The notes under the pieces are model-generated. The model saw nothing but the letters and a program-made list of their open reading frames with translations. It searched no databases and had not been told where the DNA came from. DNA of 64,000 nucleotides, taken from Lactobacillus mulieris. Lineage in GTDB: Bacteria > Bacillota > Bacilli > Lactobacillales > Lactobacillaceae. How positions within the stretch are numbered: position 1 is the stretch's first letter; each line of letters begins with the position of its first letter. The stretch lies in the NCBI RefSeq assembly GCF_007095465.1, contig NZ_SDGL01000001.1:62001-126000 (forward strand), in the 5' to 3' direction. Below are positions 52,428-61,837 of the stretch, piece by piece. Made by a program: the position numbers and the translations under genes.

Positions 52428-53852
52428 ATGACAAACGAAAATCATAATAAAAAAATTGCCTGGACCACCTTAGCAATGATGGCATTTTCAACTGTCTGGG
52501 GATTTGGAAACGTTGTAAATGGATATATTTATTTTGACGGAACCAAAGTTATTTTCAGTTGGATTCTAATGTTTGCCCTTTATTTCATTCCATATGCATT
52601 GATGGTCGGGGAATTAGGGGCTGTTTTCCAAAAAAGTGAAGGCGGCGTAAGTTCCTGGGTAGATGCAACACTAGGGCCTAAATGGGCATATTATGCTGGA
52701 TGGACATATTGGGCTTGCCACATAGTTTATATCTCAAGCAAGGGAACTGGTGGTTTAAGAGCTATGGCTTGGGGAATATGGGGCGACATTACACACTTTG
52801 ATGCACTACCAACGGCATGGGTTCAAATAGCGACATTAATTATCTTTTTATTCTTTTGTTGGATAGCAACCAAAGGATTAAGTATTTTAAAAACTCTGGC
52901 AACTTTAGCTGGTACTTCCATGTTCATCATGTCAATTTTATTTATCATCATGATGTTTGCCGCTCCTGCAATTAACCCTCATGCTGGCTTTAATAATATC
53001 GATTGGAACTTAAAAAGTTTAATACCAACCTTTAATTGGAAGTATTTTACATCCCTTTCAATTTTAGTCTTTGGTGTTGGTGGTTGTGAGAAAATTTCTC
53101 CATATGTTAACAAAGTTAAAGATCCAAGTCGCGGCTTCCCTAAAGCGATGATTTTACTTGCAACCATGGTAATTATTTCCGCCATTTTAGGTACCGTTGC
53201 AGTAGCTATGATGTTTTCAACTAAAGAAATTAATGCTGACTTAAATAACTATATTTCTAATGGAGCATATTGGGCCTTCCAAAAATTGGGCGAGTATTAT
53301 CATTTAGGGAATCTTTTCTTGTATATATATGCATGGTGTAATGTAATAGGCCAGTTTGCAGTATTAGTTTTAAGTATTGACGCTCCATTAAGAATGCTAC
53401 TAGGTAGCAAACAGGCGAAAGAATTTATTCCACGTAAATTGCTCAAGAAAAATCGTTATGGAGCTTATATCAACGGAATATGGATGGTTGTTATCCTCTC
53501 TGGTGGATTAACCTTGGCACAAGCTTTAGTTCCAAGTTCAACTGCTGTTATGGCTCAATTGGTAAAATTAAATTCTACAACTATGCCGTTACGTTATTTA
53601 TGGGTCTTTGCAGCATATATTGCTCTTCGAAAGCAAACCGATAAATTTACCAGTAATTATAAAATGACCAAAAATCAAGGCTTGGCTTTATTTGCTGGAT
53701 TTTGGTGCTTCTTTGTGACTGGTTTTAGTTGCTTAGTTGGAATTTATTCACCTGATCCCTTTACTTTATTTTTAAATATCTTAACTCCAATTGTATTAAC
53801 TGCATTAGGTGTAATTTTACCTATAATCAGAAAACACGAAGATAAGAACTAA
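52428..53852 (+). CDS. APC-superfamily amino-acid permease (glutamate/GABA antiporter-like)
   Basis: A 474-aa permease with about 12 hydrophobic segments. FSTVWGFGNVVNGYIYF, LMVGELGAVFQKSEGGVSSWVDATLG and AGWTYWACHIVY parallel the permease at 19030, so the two are paralogues. The start at 52428 has AAAGGAT upstream; the frame extends 5' without conservation. It may be catabolite-controlled through the cre-like site at 52354. Substrate unknown. Confidence 0.9.
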   Translation: MTNENHNKKIAWTTLAMMAFSTVWGFGNVVNGYIYFDGTKVIFSWILMFALYFIPYALMVGELGAVFQKSEGGVSSWVDATLGPKWAYYAGWTYWACHIVYISSKGTGGLRAMAWGIWGDITHFDALPTAWVQIATLIIFLFFCWIATKGLSILKTLATLAGTSMFIMSILFIIMMFAAPAINPHAGFNNIDWNLKSLIPTFNWKYFTSLSILVFGVGGCEKISPYVNKVKDPSRGFPKAMILLATMVIISAILGTVAVAMMFSTKEINADLNNYISNGAYWAFQKLGEYYHLGNLFLYIYAWCNVIGQFAVLVLSIDAPLRMLLGSKQAKEFIPRKLLKKNRYGAYINGIWMVVILSGGLTLAQALVPSSTAVMAQLVKLNSTTMPLRYLWVFAAYIALRKQTDKFTSNYKMTKNQGLALFAGFWCFFVTGFSCLVGIYSPDPFTLFLNILTPIVLTALGVILPIIRKHEDKN

Positions 53853-53854
53853 AG

Positions 53855-53881
53855 AAAAGCATCCAAAAGGATGCTTTTTTG
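53855..53881 (+). terminator. Terminator after the permease at 52428
   Basis: AAAAGCATCC and GGATGCTTTT pair over 10 bp around AAAA, with T6 on the plus strand. Confidence 0.9.
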
Positions 53882-53954
53882 CTAAGCTCTATTTCTTTCA
53901 ATTACTCAATTTTATGCTAAACTATTTTTAGAAAAAGAGATGGAGGTGGAAAAG

Positions 53955-54407
53955 TTGTCAGAAGAAAAGATTGCTGATCAAGCTGCAAAAATCATTCGGG
54001 CTCATGGTTTAAAGAGAACCCCGCAACGCCTAAAGATTTTAATTTACCTGATGACCCACCATAATCATCCAACAGCAGAAATGATTTTTAATGACATTTC
54101 TCTATCTGATGAAAAGACAGGTATTGCAACAGTTTATAATACTCTTAACACTTTTGTTGATTTAGGATTTGTAATTGAAATTAATAATGGAAATGATGGT
54201 TCAACTCATTATGATTTCTTTGCTAAGCCACATTTTCATGTAATCTGTACCAATTGTGGGAAAATCGCCGATGTTGAATACGCAAATTTTGATAAAATAG
54301 AAAGCAAAATGCGACAAGAAACCGAAAAACAAACAGGCTATATTACCCGCAGTTCTCACATTAAGATTTATGGCTTATGTCCTGATTGTCAAAAATTAGA
54401 AAAATAA
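53955..54407 (+). CDS. perR: Fur-family regulator, PerR-like
   Basis: A 150-aa metalloregulator with winged helix (AHGLKRTPQRLKILIYLMTHHNHPTAEMIFNDI, residues about 13-45), the dimer domain STHYDFFAKPHFHVICTNCGKIADVEY with regulatory histidines and the first CxxC, and GLCPDCQ, the second CxxC of the structural zinc site. The spacing fits PerR better than Zur, but residue choice alone cannot separate them. The start is TTG at 53955, eight bases after GGAGG; an ATG at 53940 lacks a ribosome binding site. It controls peroxide response or metal genes. Confidence 0.85.
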   Translation: MSEEKIADQAAKIIRAHGLKRTPQRLKILIYLMTHHNHPTAEMIFNDISLSDEKTGIATVYNTLNTFVDLGFVIEINNGNDGSTHYDFFAKPHFHVICTNCGKIADVEYANFDKIESKMRQETEKQTGYITRSSHIKIYGLCPDCQKLEK

Positions 54408-54416
54408 CTTAAAAGG

Positions 54417-54451
54417 CACCTTTATTGACTAAATTTAATAAAGGTGTTTTA
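54417..54451 (+). terminator. perR terminator overlapping the clpP promoter
   Basis: CACCTTTATT pairs with AATAAAGGTG around GACTAAATTT, followed by TTTTAAT. The clpP -35 box TTGACT is inside the stem-loop. Confidence 0.75.
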
Positions 54452-54453
54452 AT
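54425..54453 (+). promoter_or_regulatory. Promoter of clpP
   Basis: TTGACT (-35), 17 bp, TTTAAT (-10); transcription would start near 54460, inside the CIRCE element. Confidence 0.7.
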
Positions 54454-54479
54454 TAGCACTGTATTCAAATGAGTGCTAA
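54453..54479. promoter_or_regulatory. CIRCE element (HrcA operator)
   Basis: TTAGCACTG, nine bases, GAGTGCTAA: one mismatch (final base of the left half) from the CIRCE consensus TTAGCACTC-N9-GAGTGCTAA. It indicates HrcA control of clpP. Confidence 0.9.
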
Positions 54480-54500
54480 TTTTTATTAGGAGGTTAACTA

Positions 54501-55082
54501 ATGTTAGTACCTACAGTTATTGAACAAACTGCACGTGGTGAACGTGCATATGATATTTACTCACGTTTATTAAAAGATCGTATTATCATGCTTAGCGGTG
54601 AAATTAATGACCAAATGGCTAACTCGATTATCGCCCAATTGCTTTTCTTAGATGCGCAAGATAATACTAAGGATATTTCCCTATACATTAATTCACCAGG
54701 TGGTGTAATTACTTCTGGTTTAGCAATTATGGATACCATGAACTTTATCAAGTCTGACGTATCAACTATTGCAATCGGTATGGCAGCTTCAATGGCTTCC
54801 ATTCTTTTAACTAGCGGTACAAAGGGTAAGCGTTTTGCTTTGCCTAACTCTACTGTGCTCATTCACCAACCACTTGGTGGAGCTCAAGGTCAACAAACTG
54901 ATATCCAAATTGCCGCTGAAGAAATTTTAAAGAGCAGAAAGAAATTAAACGAAATCTTACACGAAACAACTGGGCAACCAATTGAAAAGATTTTGAAAGA
55001 TACTGAACGTGATAACTACTTAACTGCTCAAGAAGCTAAGGACTACGGCTTGATTGATGAAATCATGACAAACATGAAGTAG
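54501..55082 (+). CDS. clpP: ATP-dependent Clp protease proteolytic subunit ClpP
   Basis: A 193-aa serine protease with the catalytic triad Ser97 (GMAASMAS), His122 (LIHQPLGG) and Asp171 (ERDNYLT), and the oligomer motif [16 protein letters not shown]. It forms 14-mers with ClpX/ClpC and degrades tagged and damaged proteins, including those carrying the SsrA tag. TTAGGAGG precedes the ATG. HrcA control is suggested by the CIRCE element; no CtsR heptad repeat (GGTCAAA) was seen. Confidence 0.98.
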   Translation: MLVPTVIEQTARGERAYDIYSRLLKDRIIMLSGEINDQMANSIIAQLLFLDAQDNTKDISLYINSPGGVITSGLAIMDTMNFIKSDVSTIAIGMAASMASILLTSGTKGKRFALPNSTVLIHQPLGGAQGQQTDIQIAAEEILKSRKKLNEILHETTGQPIEKILKDTERDNYLTAQEAKDYGLIDEIMTNMK

Positions 55083-55101
55083 TAATAAATTTTTAATAAT
55101 C

Positions 55102-55135
55102 AAAAAGACAGCTCGCATTGCGAACTGTCTTTTTT
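55102..55135. terminator. Bidirectional terminator, clpP/MFS
   Basis: AAAAAGACAG and CTGTCTTTTTT form the outer stem with an inner TCGCA/TGCGA pair; T-runs on both strands. Confidence 0.9.
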
Positions 55136-56327
55136 ACGCTTGTTTAACTCGTCCTCGTTTATAATATATTAACATTCCAAAGAATAAGACTAATCCCACA
55201 ATCGCTAAACTTTGCCAAGCTAGTCCAATACCATAATGATCAGAAAGATAGCCATTGAGGCTTAAAATCAGCACTGACACCCCAGCATCAAGTGCATTAC
55301 ATACTGATACAATTGTCGCCCTACTCTTTTCTGTTTTTATTGATTCTTGGAGCAAGGTTCCTTGAATCATTTGTTGAATAGTTCCAAATAAGTTATGAAT
55401 CATAAAGATTCCCAAGGCCAGGTAGTAATTCCCTTTCAACATAACTACCAATTCAATTGAAATGGTTAAAAAAATCACTGAAAAAATGAGTAAAAAGAGT
55501 TGATTAATTTTCTTCTTATACAAATAGCGATAAATGTAACTACCAATATACCCTACAATCCCAATTGCAACCAAAATAGAACCAGAATCTACCCTTTTGC
55601 CATGTTGAAAGTATAGCTGCCATTGATCAATAGGACCAGAACTAATGAACCAAATTGGCAAACACAAAAGAATAAACTTAAAAGTTTGATATTCATTTGT
55701 AATAACTTCTTTTACCTCACTAACAACATTGAGTTCTTTAAAACTCAACTTCTGTGTACCAGCTTGAGAATCATATTTAAATAATGCAACTAAAATAAAA
55801 AAAGTCACCGCTAAAAAAGCAGCCCCTGTCAAAAGAGGTAACCGTAAATCAATATTGGCTAAAAAATGCGCTCCTATAAAACCAACAATCATATTAAACG
55901 GACTCGCAATTAAACTATAAGTTGAATAAATCTCTCCAAGCTGGTCTTTTTCATTATTTAAAGCTGCTTTATTTGCAATCCATGATGGTAGTGTACCAGA
56001 CATTAAAGAATCGCCTAGTGCTGTCAAGAATGCGCTTAATGCCAAGAGAAGAAAATTTTTAGGACTTAATGCAAGAACTGCTAAGCCTGTAGCCCTAACT
56101 AAATTACTAATACTTGCTGTCTTTAAATAGCCTAAATGATCTGCAATAAAACCAGATGGAATTTCAGCTATAAAAGTTACAACCCAAAATATTGATAGAA
56201 AAAAGTTAATTTCTCCATAGCTATAACCAATATGATGCATAAATAAGTAAATAGTCCCCGACCAAACTGCGACACCTAAGCTATAAAGTAAATTTACTAA
56301 ATAATAGATATTGCGATATTTTTTCAT
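55134..56327 (-). CDS. Major facilitator superfamily transporter
   Basis: A 397-aa protein with about 12 hydrophobic segments and the loop 2-3 motif GFIADHLGYLKT, a variant of the MFS motif A (GxLaDrxGrk). N-terminal GVAVWSGTIYLFMHHIG resembles the DHA1-like/macrolide efflux subgroup. GAGGAG precedes the ATG. It is monocistronic between clpP and the dehydrogenase. The substrate is unknown; drug efflux is only one possibility. Confidence 0.85.
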   Translation of the reverse strand: MKKYRNIYYLVNLLYSLGVAVWSGTIYLFMHHIGYSYGEINFFLSIFWVVTFIAEIPSGFIADHLGYLKTASISNLVRATGLAVLALSPKNFLLLALSAFLTALGDSLMSGTLPSWIANKAALNNEKDQLGEIYSTYSLIASPFNMIVGFIGAHFLANIDLRLPLLTGAAFLAVTFFILVALFKYDSQAGTQKLSFKELNVVSEVKEVITNEYQTFKFILLCLPIWFISSGPIDQWQLYFQHGKRVDSGSILVAIGIVGYIGSYIYRYLYKKKINQLFLLIFSVIFLTISIELVVMLKGNYYLALGIFMIHNLFGTIQQMIQGTLLQESIKTEKSRATIVSVCNALDAGVSVLILSLNGYLSDHYGIGLAWQSLAIVGLVLFFGMLIYYKRGRVKQA

Positions 56328-56416
56328 TAAAACTCCTCTAAAAAATAATTTTTTACTGTATTATATCTAACAAAAAAATAAACACAAGTTAAAATTAATA
56401 ATCTTTTTTTAAGCTA

Positions 56417-56450
56417 AATAAAAAGGCCAAACATAAGGTTTGACCTTCCT
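56417..56450 (-). terminator. Terminator after the D-hydroxyacid dehydrogenase
   Basis: Minus strand: AAGGTCAAAC pairs with GTTTGGCCTT (10 bp, one U-G) around CTTAT, followed by TTTATTT. Confidence 0.8.
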
Positions 56451-56474
56451 AGCTAATAATTAAAATTTTTATTC

Positions 56475-57467
56475 TTAACGACTTACCACAAAGTGAGCTC
56501 TTTCACCTTTGGCTATTGCAAGTGTATCTTTCAAACTTATTTCAAGCATATTTCTAACTGAAGTTTTAGTAAAGTATGCTGAGTGAGGTGTCACAATTAC
56601 ATTTGGCATAGCTGCTAATTTCTTATAGTCAGCCGGAATTTGAGCATCATCAACTTTCTTAAAGAAGTAACTTGATTCATGAGCTAATGTATCAAGTCCG
56701 GCTGCAGCAATTTCATGTTTTTCAAGTGCTTCAATCAAAGCAGCTGTATCAACTAATTCACCTCTCGCGGCATTAATTAAAATTGCATCATTCTTCATTT
56801 CCGCAAATTGCTTTTTACCAATCATATTCTCAGTACTCTTAAGTAATGGCGTATGAAGTGAAATAATATCTGCTTCTTTCAAAACAGTATCAAAATCAGC
56901 ATAAGTTAAATATGGTTCAACTTCGGGATTATAAATCACATCGTAAGCTAATACTTTAGCTCCCATGGCACTAAAAATTTGAGCAACTGCACTACCGATA
57001 TGTCCAACTCCAATAAGTCCAATAGTCTTATTATAAATTTCATTGCTAATTAAACTATCAGGATTGGTAAAGTCACCTTTATCCATATTAGCCTTAAATT
57101 CGCCAATCTTGCGGTTCAAATACATTGCTTGAGTTACAGCCATTTCAGCAATTGCACGTGGTGAATATACTGGCACATTGGTAACTGTTAAGTGATATTT
57201 TTTTGCTAGATCAAAATCAATTGTATTAGTTCCCACAATTCGAAGACCAATTGATTTGATACCATAATCAGCTAATTTCTTATAAACAATTTCATCATCT
57301 AAATTGCCAAGTGGTTTAAGCAAAACTCCATTACAATCAGCTACTTGATCAACATTTTCTGCAGAAAGTGGATCATCAATCAATTTTAATTCACAACCGA
57401 ATTTCTTTTCCGTAGCTGCAATTAATTTTCTTTCACTTTCACTTGGACTAAAAACTGCAATTTTCAC
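56475..57467 (-). CDS. D-lactate dehydrogenase-family D-2-hydroxyacid dehydrogenase
   Basis: A 330-aa NAD-dependent enzyme. The cofactor motif GLIGVGHIGSAVAQ begins near residue 149, the catalytic arginine is in INAARGELVD, the glutamate in LDTLAHES (the DxxxxE block) and the catalytic histidine in VTPHSAYFT. YLTYADFDTVLKEADIISLHTPL is typical of the LdhD branch. D-lactate is one candidate product of pyruvate; a related hydroxyacid is possible. The start is GTG at 57467 with AGGT upstream. Confidence 0.88.
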   Translation of the reverse strand: MKIAVFSPSESERKLIAATEKKFGCELKLIDDPLSAENVDQVADCNGVLLKPLGNLDDEIVYKKLADYGIKSIGLRIVGTNTIDFDLAKKYHLTVTNVPVYSPRAIAEMAVTQAMYLNRKIGEFKANMDKGDFTNPDSLISNEIYNKTIGLIGVGHIGSAVAQIFSAMGAKVLAYDVIYNPEVEPYLTYADFDTVLKEADIISLHTPLLKSTENMIGKKQFAEMKNDAILINAARGELVDTAALIEALEKHEIAAAGLDTLAHESSYFFKKVDDAQIPADYKKLAAMPNVIVTPHSAYFTKTSVRNMLEISLKDTLAIAKGERAHFVVSR

Positions 57468-57532
57468 TATAATTACCTACTTTCAAAAAGAAAATACTTG
57501 TTTATATATTTACTTAAATAATAATACTTTAG

Positions 57533-58747
57533 TTAGAAATTACTAGTTATCTTGCTTATTTTTCTTCTAAAAGCTAGCAGTAATACTTCTTCTACCAATA
57601 TGTAAATTCCAACTGCAAGGAAAAATGCTAATCCTGCTTTAGAATCAGTTAATGGTAAAACAAACATTAAAACTAATTGGATAAATACTAAACCCAATTT
57701 ACTTATTCCTTTTTCAAACCTCAGCAAGATCGCTGCTATAAAGGTTAAAAGTACAAAAATAAATAGTCTATAGTTTACAATAACTGTCCCTTGTAACGTT
57801 AAAATGCCAATAAATGCACAAGATAAAAGTGAAAAATACATCTTTGGTAAGGGCTGTGAATAGGCTTTCAAAACTAACTTCAATAGTTCTAAAACTAAAA
57901 TTGCAATTGCAAAGATTGTGCTATTTAACTTTAAAATTAATAAAAGCGCGATTACTAAACTAAAATCAAAATAAATAAACTTATCTTTTGCTCTAGCCAT
58001 GAACACACTGTATAAAATCCAAATTCCACTAACACCACTAACATAATTAAGGTTAGTTGCAAAAAGCCCCAATAAACCAATCAAAAAGGTTAATACAAAT
58101 GAACTCCTTCGAATTACATTAGCATCAAAAGTAACATGTTTCTGCTTTAACCAAGCTAAAGAATATAGGAACAACTGATCTAAATGTAGCCATAGCGCAA
58201 TTACTAAAAAGTATAATACTGCTGTTGTTATCCCTTGTGTCATACCAATTAAGAACCTAGTTACCAAGCTTAAAATTGCTCCTAAAAGTAAAAACACCAT
58301 ACTTTTTTCTTTAGATAAAAATAAAACTACACCAAAACCAATTATGAAAAGTCCAGCAACTATACTCGCATTGGTTATATTAAGTTTTGAATTAAGAAAA
58401 ACTATACTCAAAGCCATAATTACAAAAGTAATCACTTGAAAATGAAAATTAAATATAGTTTGTTTTTGATTGTTTAAAGCAATTAGCAATAAAAGACCCG
58501 CAATTATGACAAGTTCATATTTCAAATTAGAATGTACTATATGAATAAGTAACATAAGAGATAACACATTCCAAATAGTGAAAGTTAAAATTCTTGAACT
58601 GTTCTTAAATAGAAAGTAAACGATACCACCTATAGATACAAGCGCAATAAAATAAAATAGCAATATCATGGCTTGCCGAATTGCATAATCTAGTAGAAGA
58701 CCATATACAATAAAAATTAAGCTATTTCTTATCGTTAAAGTTTTCAT
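57533..58747 (-). CDS. Large polytopic membrane protein of unknown function
   Basis: A 404-aa protein that is hydrophobic almost throughout, with about 12-14 membrane segments and short basic loops (KQKHVTFDANVIRRS, AYSQPLPKMY). No motif of a known transporter, flippase or polymerase family stands out; the arrangement could suit an O-antigen polymerase-like or flippase-like protein, but nothing shows that. GGAGG lies 8 nt before the ATG. A perfect palindrome overlaps the ribosome binding region (58760-58775). Confidence 0.75.
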   Translation of the reverse strand: MKTLTIRNSLIFIVYGLLLDYAIRQAMILLFYFIALVSIGGIVYFLFKNSSRILTFTIWNVLSLMLLIHIVHSNLKYELVIIAGLLLLIALNNQKQTIFNFHFQVITFVIMALSIVFLNSKLNITNASIVAGLFIIGFGVVLFLSKEKSMVFLLLGAILSLVTRFLIGMTQGITTAVLYFLVIALWLHLDQLFLYSLAWLKQKHVTFDANVIRRSSFVLTFLIGLLGLFATNLNYVSGVSGIWILYSVFMARAKDKFIYFDFSLVIALLLILKLNSTIFAIAILVLELLKLVLKAYSQPLPKMYFSLLSCAFIGILTLQGTVIVNYRLFIFVLLTFIAAILLRFEKGISKLGLVFIQLVLMFVLPLTDSKAGLAFFLAVGIYILVEEVLLLAFRRKISKITSNF

Positions 58748-58759
58748 AGTATAACCTCC

Positions 58760-58775
58760 AACAATCGAGATTGTT
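58760..58775. repeat. Palindrome before the membrane protein gene
   Basis: AACAATCGAGATTGTT: seven-base arms AACAATC/GATTGTT around GA, ending just upstream of the GGAGG site. It could be an operator or a translation-blocking hairpin. Confidence 0.5.
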
Positions 58776-58853
58776 TTACTATAGGCTTTTATTTCTCCAC
58801 TTATATTATATAATGCTTCAGAATATTAAACTTGCAATTAATACTCTCCTACC

Positions 58854-58887
58854 AAAAAAGTCATGAGAATTTCTCTTCTCATGACTT
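58854..58887 (-). terminator. Terminator after whiA
   Basis: Minus strand: AGTCATGAGAA pairs with TTCTCATGACT (11 bp) around GAGAAA, followed by TTTTTGG. Confidence 0.92.
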
Positions 58888-59826
58888 CTATCCTTCACGT
58901 AATTTATCCGCAATTTCTCTAATTTTCTGAAAACGATGATTAACTCCAGATTTAGAAATTGGACCATCTGGAACTTGTTCAGCTACTTCTTTTAAAGTTA
59001 AGTCACTATTTTCTAACCTAAATCTAGCTAATGATTCTAACTTTTCAGGAAGCTGATCTAATCCTAGTTTTTCATCTATCAATTGGATATCTTCTACTTG
59101 CCTTGCTGCAGCATTAGCTGTCTTTTTTAAGTTAGCTGTATCACAATTTACTAGTCGGTTCACTGAATTTCTCATGTCCCGCATAATTCTTAAATCTTCA
59201 AAAGCTAACATTGCATTAAATGCACCAACAATATGTAAAAAATCACCAATCTTTTCAGCTTCTTTAAGATATGTAATGTAACCACTTCTTCGCTTGGTTT
59301 TCTTACTATTTAAGTTAAAATAATGGTTCATTAAATATGAAATATCGTCATTATGTGCTTCATAGACAGAATAAATTTCTAAATGGTATCGACTAGTTTC
59401 AGGATTGTTTACACTACCACTGGCTAAAAAAGCACCTCGAAGATATGACATCGCGCGCTGTTCTTCTTCAAGCACCTTTTTAGGTACTCCAATTACAAAC
59501 CCTTTTTCAGGATCAACAATCTCCAAATCAGCTAAGATTTCATTTACTTGTTGATTAAGTCTAACCAAATATTGGTTATTCTTTTTTAGTTTCATCTTAC
59601 GAGAAACAATTAATAATGGCTCTATATTATAAGCTACCTTGATTAACGTAAAAATCCGGCGAGCAATCGCTGGATTTTCAGTTGTGATATCTAAACTTAA
59701 TTGGTGGTCATGTAAGTTCAAAATTCCATTCATCCGTAAAAAAGCGGATAATTCAGCCTTGGCATGTTCAGGATGAACTTCTAAATTAGTTAATTCTTTT
59801 TTTACTTCACTTGCATAACTAACCAT
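58888..59826 (-). CDS. whiA: WhiA, LAGLIDADG-fold DNA-binding regulator
   Basis: A 312-aa protein with an N-terminal homing-endonuclease-like (LAGLIDADG) domain, seen in [31 protein letters not shown] and [25 protein letters not shown], and a C-terminal helix-turn-helix ([30 protein letters not shown]). WhiA links cell division and carbon metabolism in Bacillus. The start at 59826 follows GAGGTG; the longer frame from 59868 overlaps yvcK. It forms the conserved rapZ-yvcK-whiA cluster. Confidence 0.96.
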   Translation of the reverse strand: MVSYASEVKKELTNLEVHPEHAKAELSAFLRMNGILNLHDHQLSLDITTENPAIARRIFTLIKVAYNIEPLLIVSRKMKLKKNNQYLVRLNQQVNEILADLEIVDPEKGFVIGVPKKVLEEEQRAMSYLRGAFLASGSVNNPETSRYHLEIYSVYEAHNDDISYLMNHYFNLNSKKTKRRSGYITYLKEAEKIGDFLHIVGAFNAMLAFEDLRIMRDMRNSVNRLVNCDTANLKKTANAAARQVEDIQLIDEKLGLDQLPEKLESLARFRLENSDLTLKEVAEQVPDGPISKSGVNHRFQKIREIADKLREG

Positions 59827-60865
59827 TATTTTCACCTCGTCGGCAATGTGCTTCGAAAGCGAGATCAATAATTTCTTTAGCTACTTTTTCACCATCATGA
59901 AAAACCAATCCATGTCTTTGGTCAATAAAGTCATCAGTGATAACGCGACAATTTTGCTCACGTAAACCTGCAAAATCACTCGATACTGGTTCAAGATACT
60001 CGTCATAATCAGCTGGATTAAACTTACTCATATCGATTTTTGCCCCATTGACTAAAGCAGTATCAATATAATTTCCACCTAGGTGAGCATTCAAAATCCG
60101 CACATGATCTGCATCAGAAAAGTGATCAGTTTCACCCTTTTGCGTCATAATATTGCAAATATAAATTACTTCGGCACTTGTCTGTCTAATAGCTTCCCCT
60201 AAATTACTAATCATTAAGTTAGGTAAAATTGAAGTAAACAAGCTTCCTGGGCCTAATACCACAGCATCCGCCTGCATAATTGCCGCCAAAACAGGTAATA
60301 CCGCTTCAGGTTCTTTGTCATCATTGGTATCAGTCACCCAAACTCGCTTAATCCTTTTATCCTTACTAGTGATTTCTGTTTCACCAGCTTCACGACTGCC
60401 ATCAACAAATTCAGCATTTAAAGTCAATGGTTCATTGGAAGCAGGGAAAACATGTCCATCTACTTTCATCATTTTAGATAATGATTGAACAGCATCAAAA
60501 ATATTCCCATGCATTTCGTTTAATGCCGCAATGATTAAGTTACCAATCGCATGACCGGCAAAAAATGAATCTGAGCTATCAAAACGATATTGAAAAATAT
60601 CTTTTGCTTCTTGTGGCAAATCACTCAAAGCAGCTAATACATTTCTGATATCACCTGGTGGGACAACATTAATATAATTTCTAATTGCACCAGAAGAGCC
60701 ACCATCATCGGCAACTGTAACAATCGCTGTAATTTCAGCATTCTTTTCTTTTAAGGCATTCAAAATAACTGGTAAGCCCGTACCTCCACCAATTACTACT
60801 ACCTTAGGCCGACGCCCTTTAATAACTCGGATAATCCGGCTTTCAGCATAAGCCAAATGCTCCAC
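59819..60865 (-). CDS. yvcK: YvcK (CofD-like gluconeogenesis/morphology factor)
   Basis: A 348-aa CofD-like protein with the nucleotide-sugar site [18 protein letters not shown] near residue 18-35, then [25 protein letters not shown] and [14 protein letters not shown]. It binds UDP-sugars and affects wall synthesis in Bacillus. The start GTG at 60865 overlaps the rapZ stop codon; the ribosome binding site is weak, and the TTG at 60856 could be used instead. It overlaps whiA by 8 bases. Confidence 0.95.
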   Translation of the reverse strand: MEHLAYAESRIIRVIKGRRPKVVVIGGGTGLPVILNALKEKNAEITAIVTVADDGGSSGAIRNYINVVPPGDIRNVLAALSDLPQEAKDIFQYRFDSSDSFFAGHAIGNLIIAALNEMHGNIFDAVQSLSKMMKVDGHVFPASNEPLTLNAEFVDGSREAGETEITSKDKRIKRVWVTDTNDDKEPEAVLPVLAAIMQADAVVLGPGSLFTSILPNLMISNLGEAIRQTSAEVIYICNIMTQKGETDHFSDADHVRILNAHLGGNYIDTALVNGAKIDMSKFNPADYDEYLEPVSSDFAGLREQNCRVITDDFIDQRHGLVFHDGEKVAKEIIDLAFEAHCRRGENNG

Positions 60866-61741
60866 CTACTTTCTGATATAACGGCTTATTTCACGATGTG
60901 AAATATCAACTGGATACTTCTTTGATAAATCACGTGCTAACTGTTGTGCAATTGATACACTACGGTGTTGTCCGCCAGTACACCCAATTGCAATTGTTAA
61001 CTTTTCTTTTCCCTCTTTAATGTAACCTGGAATTGTAGTTTCTATTAAGTCCAATAACTTTTTATAAAAAACCTTAGTTACATCTTTATCCATAACATAA
61101 TCAAACACTCGCTTATCAAGCCCAGTAAAAGGCTTTAAATTAGGAATGTAGAAAGGATTTGGCAAAAATCTAACATCCATAACAATGTCGGCATCAATTG
61201 GCATACCATATTTAAATCCGAAACTCATTACTTCAACTGTAAACGGCTTACGACCATGTTCACTAAAGAGGCCGGTTAATTTTGCTTTTAAATCCTTGGG
61301 GGTCAAACTAGAAGTATCAACAATAATATTAGAGATGTTTTTTATTGGTGATAAAATTGCCCGTTCTTTTTGAATACCATCAAGCAAACGGCCACTTCTT
61401 GCTAATGGTGGCAGACGCCGAGTTTCTTTATAACGAGCAACTAATACGTCATCACTAGCATCTAAAAATAAAATTGTTGCTTGAGTATTTCCGTTATCTT
61501 CTAAAGAATTAATCTCATTTTCTAAATCTTTGTAGAAGCTTTTAACTCGCAAATCAATTAAAACCGCAACTTTATTAAAGTCATCAGATGTATTCATTAA
61601 ATCCCAAAAACTGCCTAATAAAGTGGGTGGTAAATTATCAACAACAAAATAGCCTAAATCTTCTAATGAATGGGCAGCTACAGTTTTTCCTGAACCACTC
61701 ATTCCAGTAACAATTAATAATTGTCTTGTTTCGCTAGCCAT
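60866..61741 (-). CDS. rapZ: RapZ, nucleotide-binding adapter (YvcJ)
   Basis: A 291-aa protein with Walker A VTGMSGSGKTVAAHSLED and the C-terminal TIAIGCTGGQHRSVSIAQQLARDL, plus FGFKYGMPIDADIVMDVRFLPNPFY. In E. coli RapZ steers decay of GlmZ and so glucosamine synthesis; the Bacillus YvcJ relative affects competence. AAGGAGG precedes the ATG at 61741. It leads rapZ-yvcK-whiA. Confidence 0.96.
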   Translation of the reverse strand: MASETRQLLIVTGMSGSGKTVAAHSLEDLGYFVVDNLPPTLLGSFWDLMNTSDDFNKVAVLIDLRVKSFYKDLENEINSLEDNGNTQATILFLDASDDVLVARYKETRRLPPLARSGRLLDGIQKERAILSPIKNISNIIVDTSSLTPKDLKAKLTGLFSEHGRKPFTVEVMSFGFKYGMPIDADIVMDVRFLPNPFYIPNLKPFTGLDKRVFDYVMDKDVTKVFYKKLLDLIETTIPGYIKEGKEKLTIAIGCTGGQHRSVSIAQQLARDLSKKYPVDISHREISRYIRK

Positions 61742-61790
61742 AATAACCCCTCCTTGTGAAAATTATATCACACCGGGTGTTTCATTTAAT

Positions 61791-61830
61791 ATAAAAAAAT
61801 TCACTACCGTAAAAGTAGCAAATTTTTTAA
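61791..61830 (-). terminator. Terminator after uvrA
   Basis: Minus strand: AATTTGCTAC pairs with GTAGTGAATT (10 bp with two U-G) around TTTTACG, followed by TTTTTTA. Confidence 0.75.
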
Positions 61831-61837
61831 ACTTACT

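Noticed and set aside
54421..54500. CtsR heptad repeats before clpP
   Set aside because: No GGTCAAA-type direct repeat; only CIRCE is visible.
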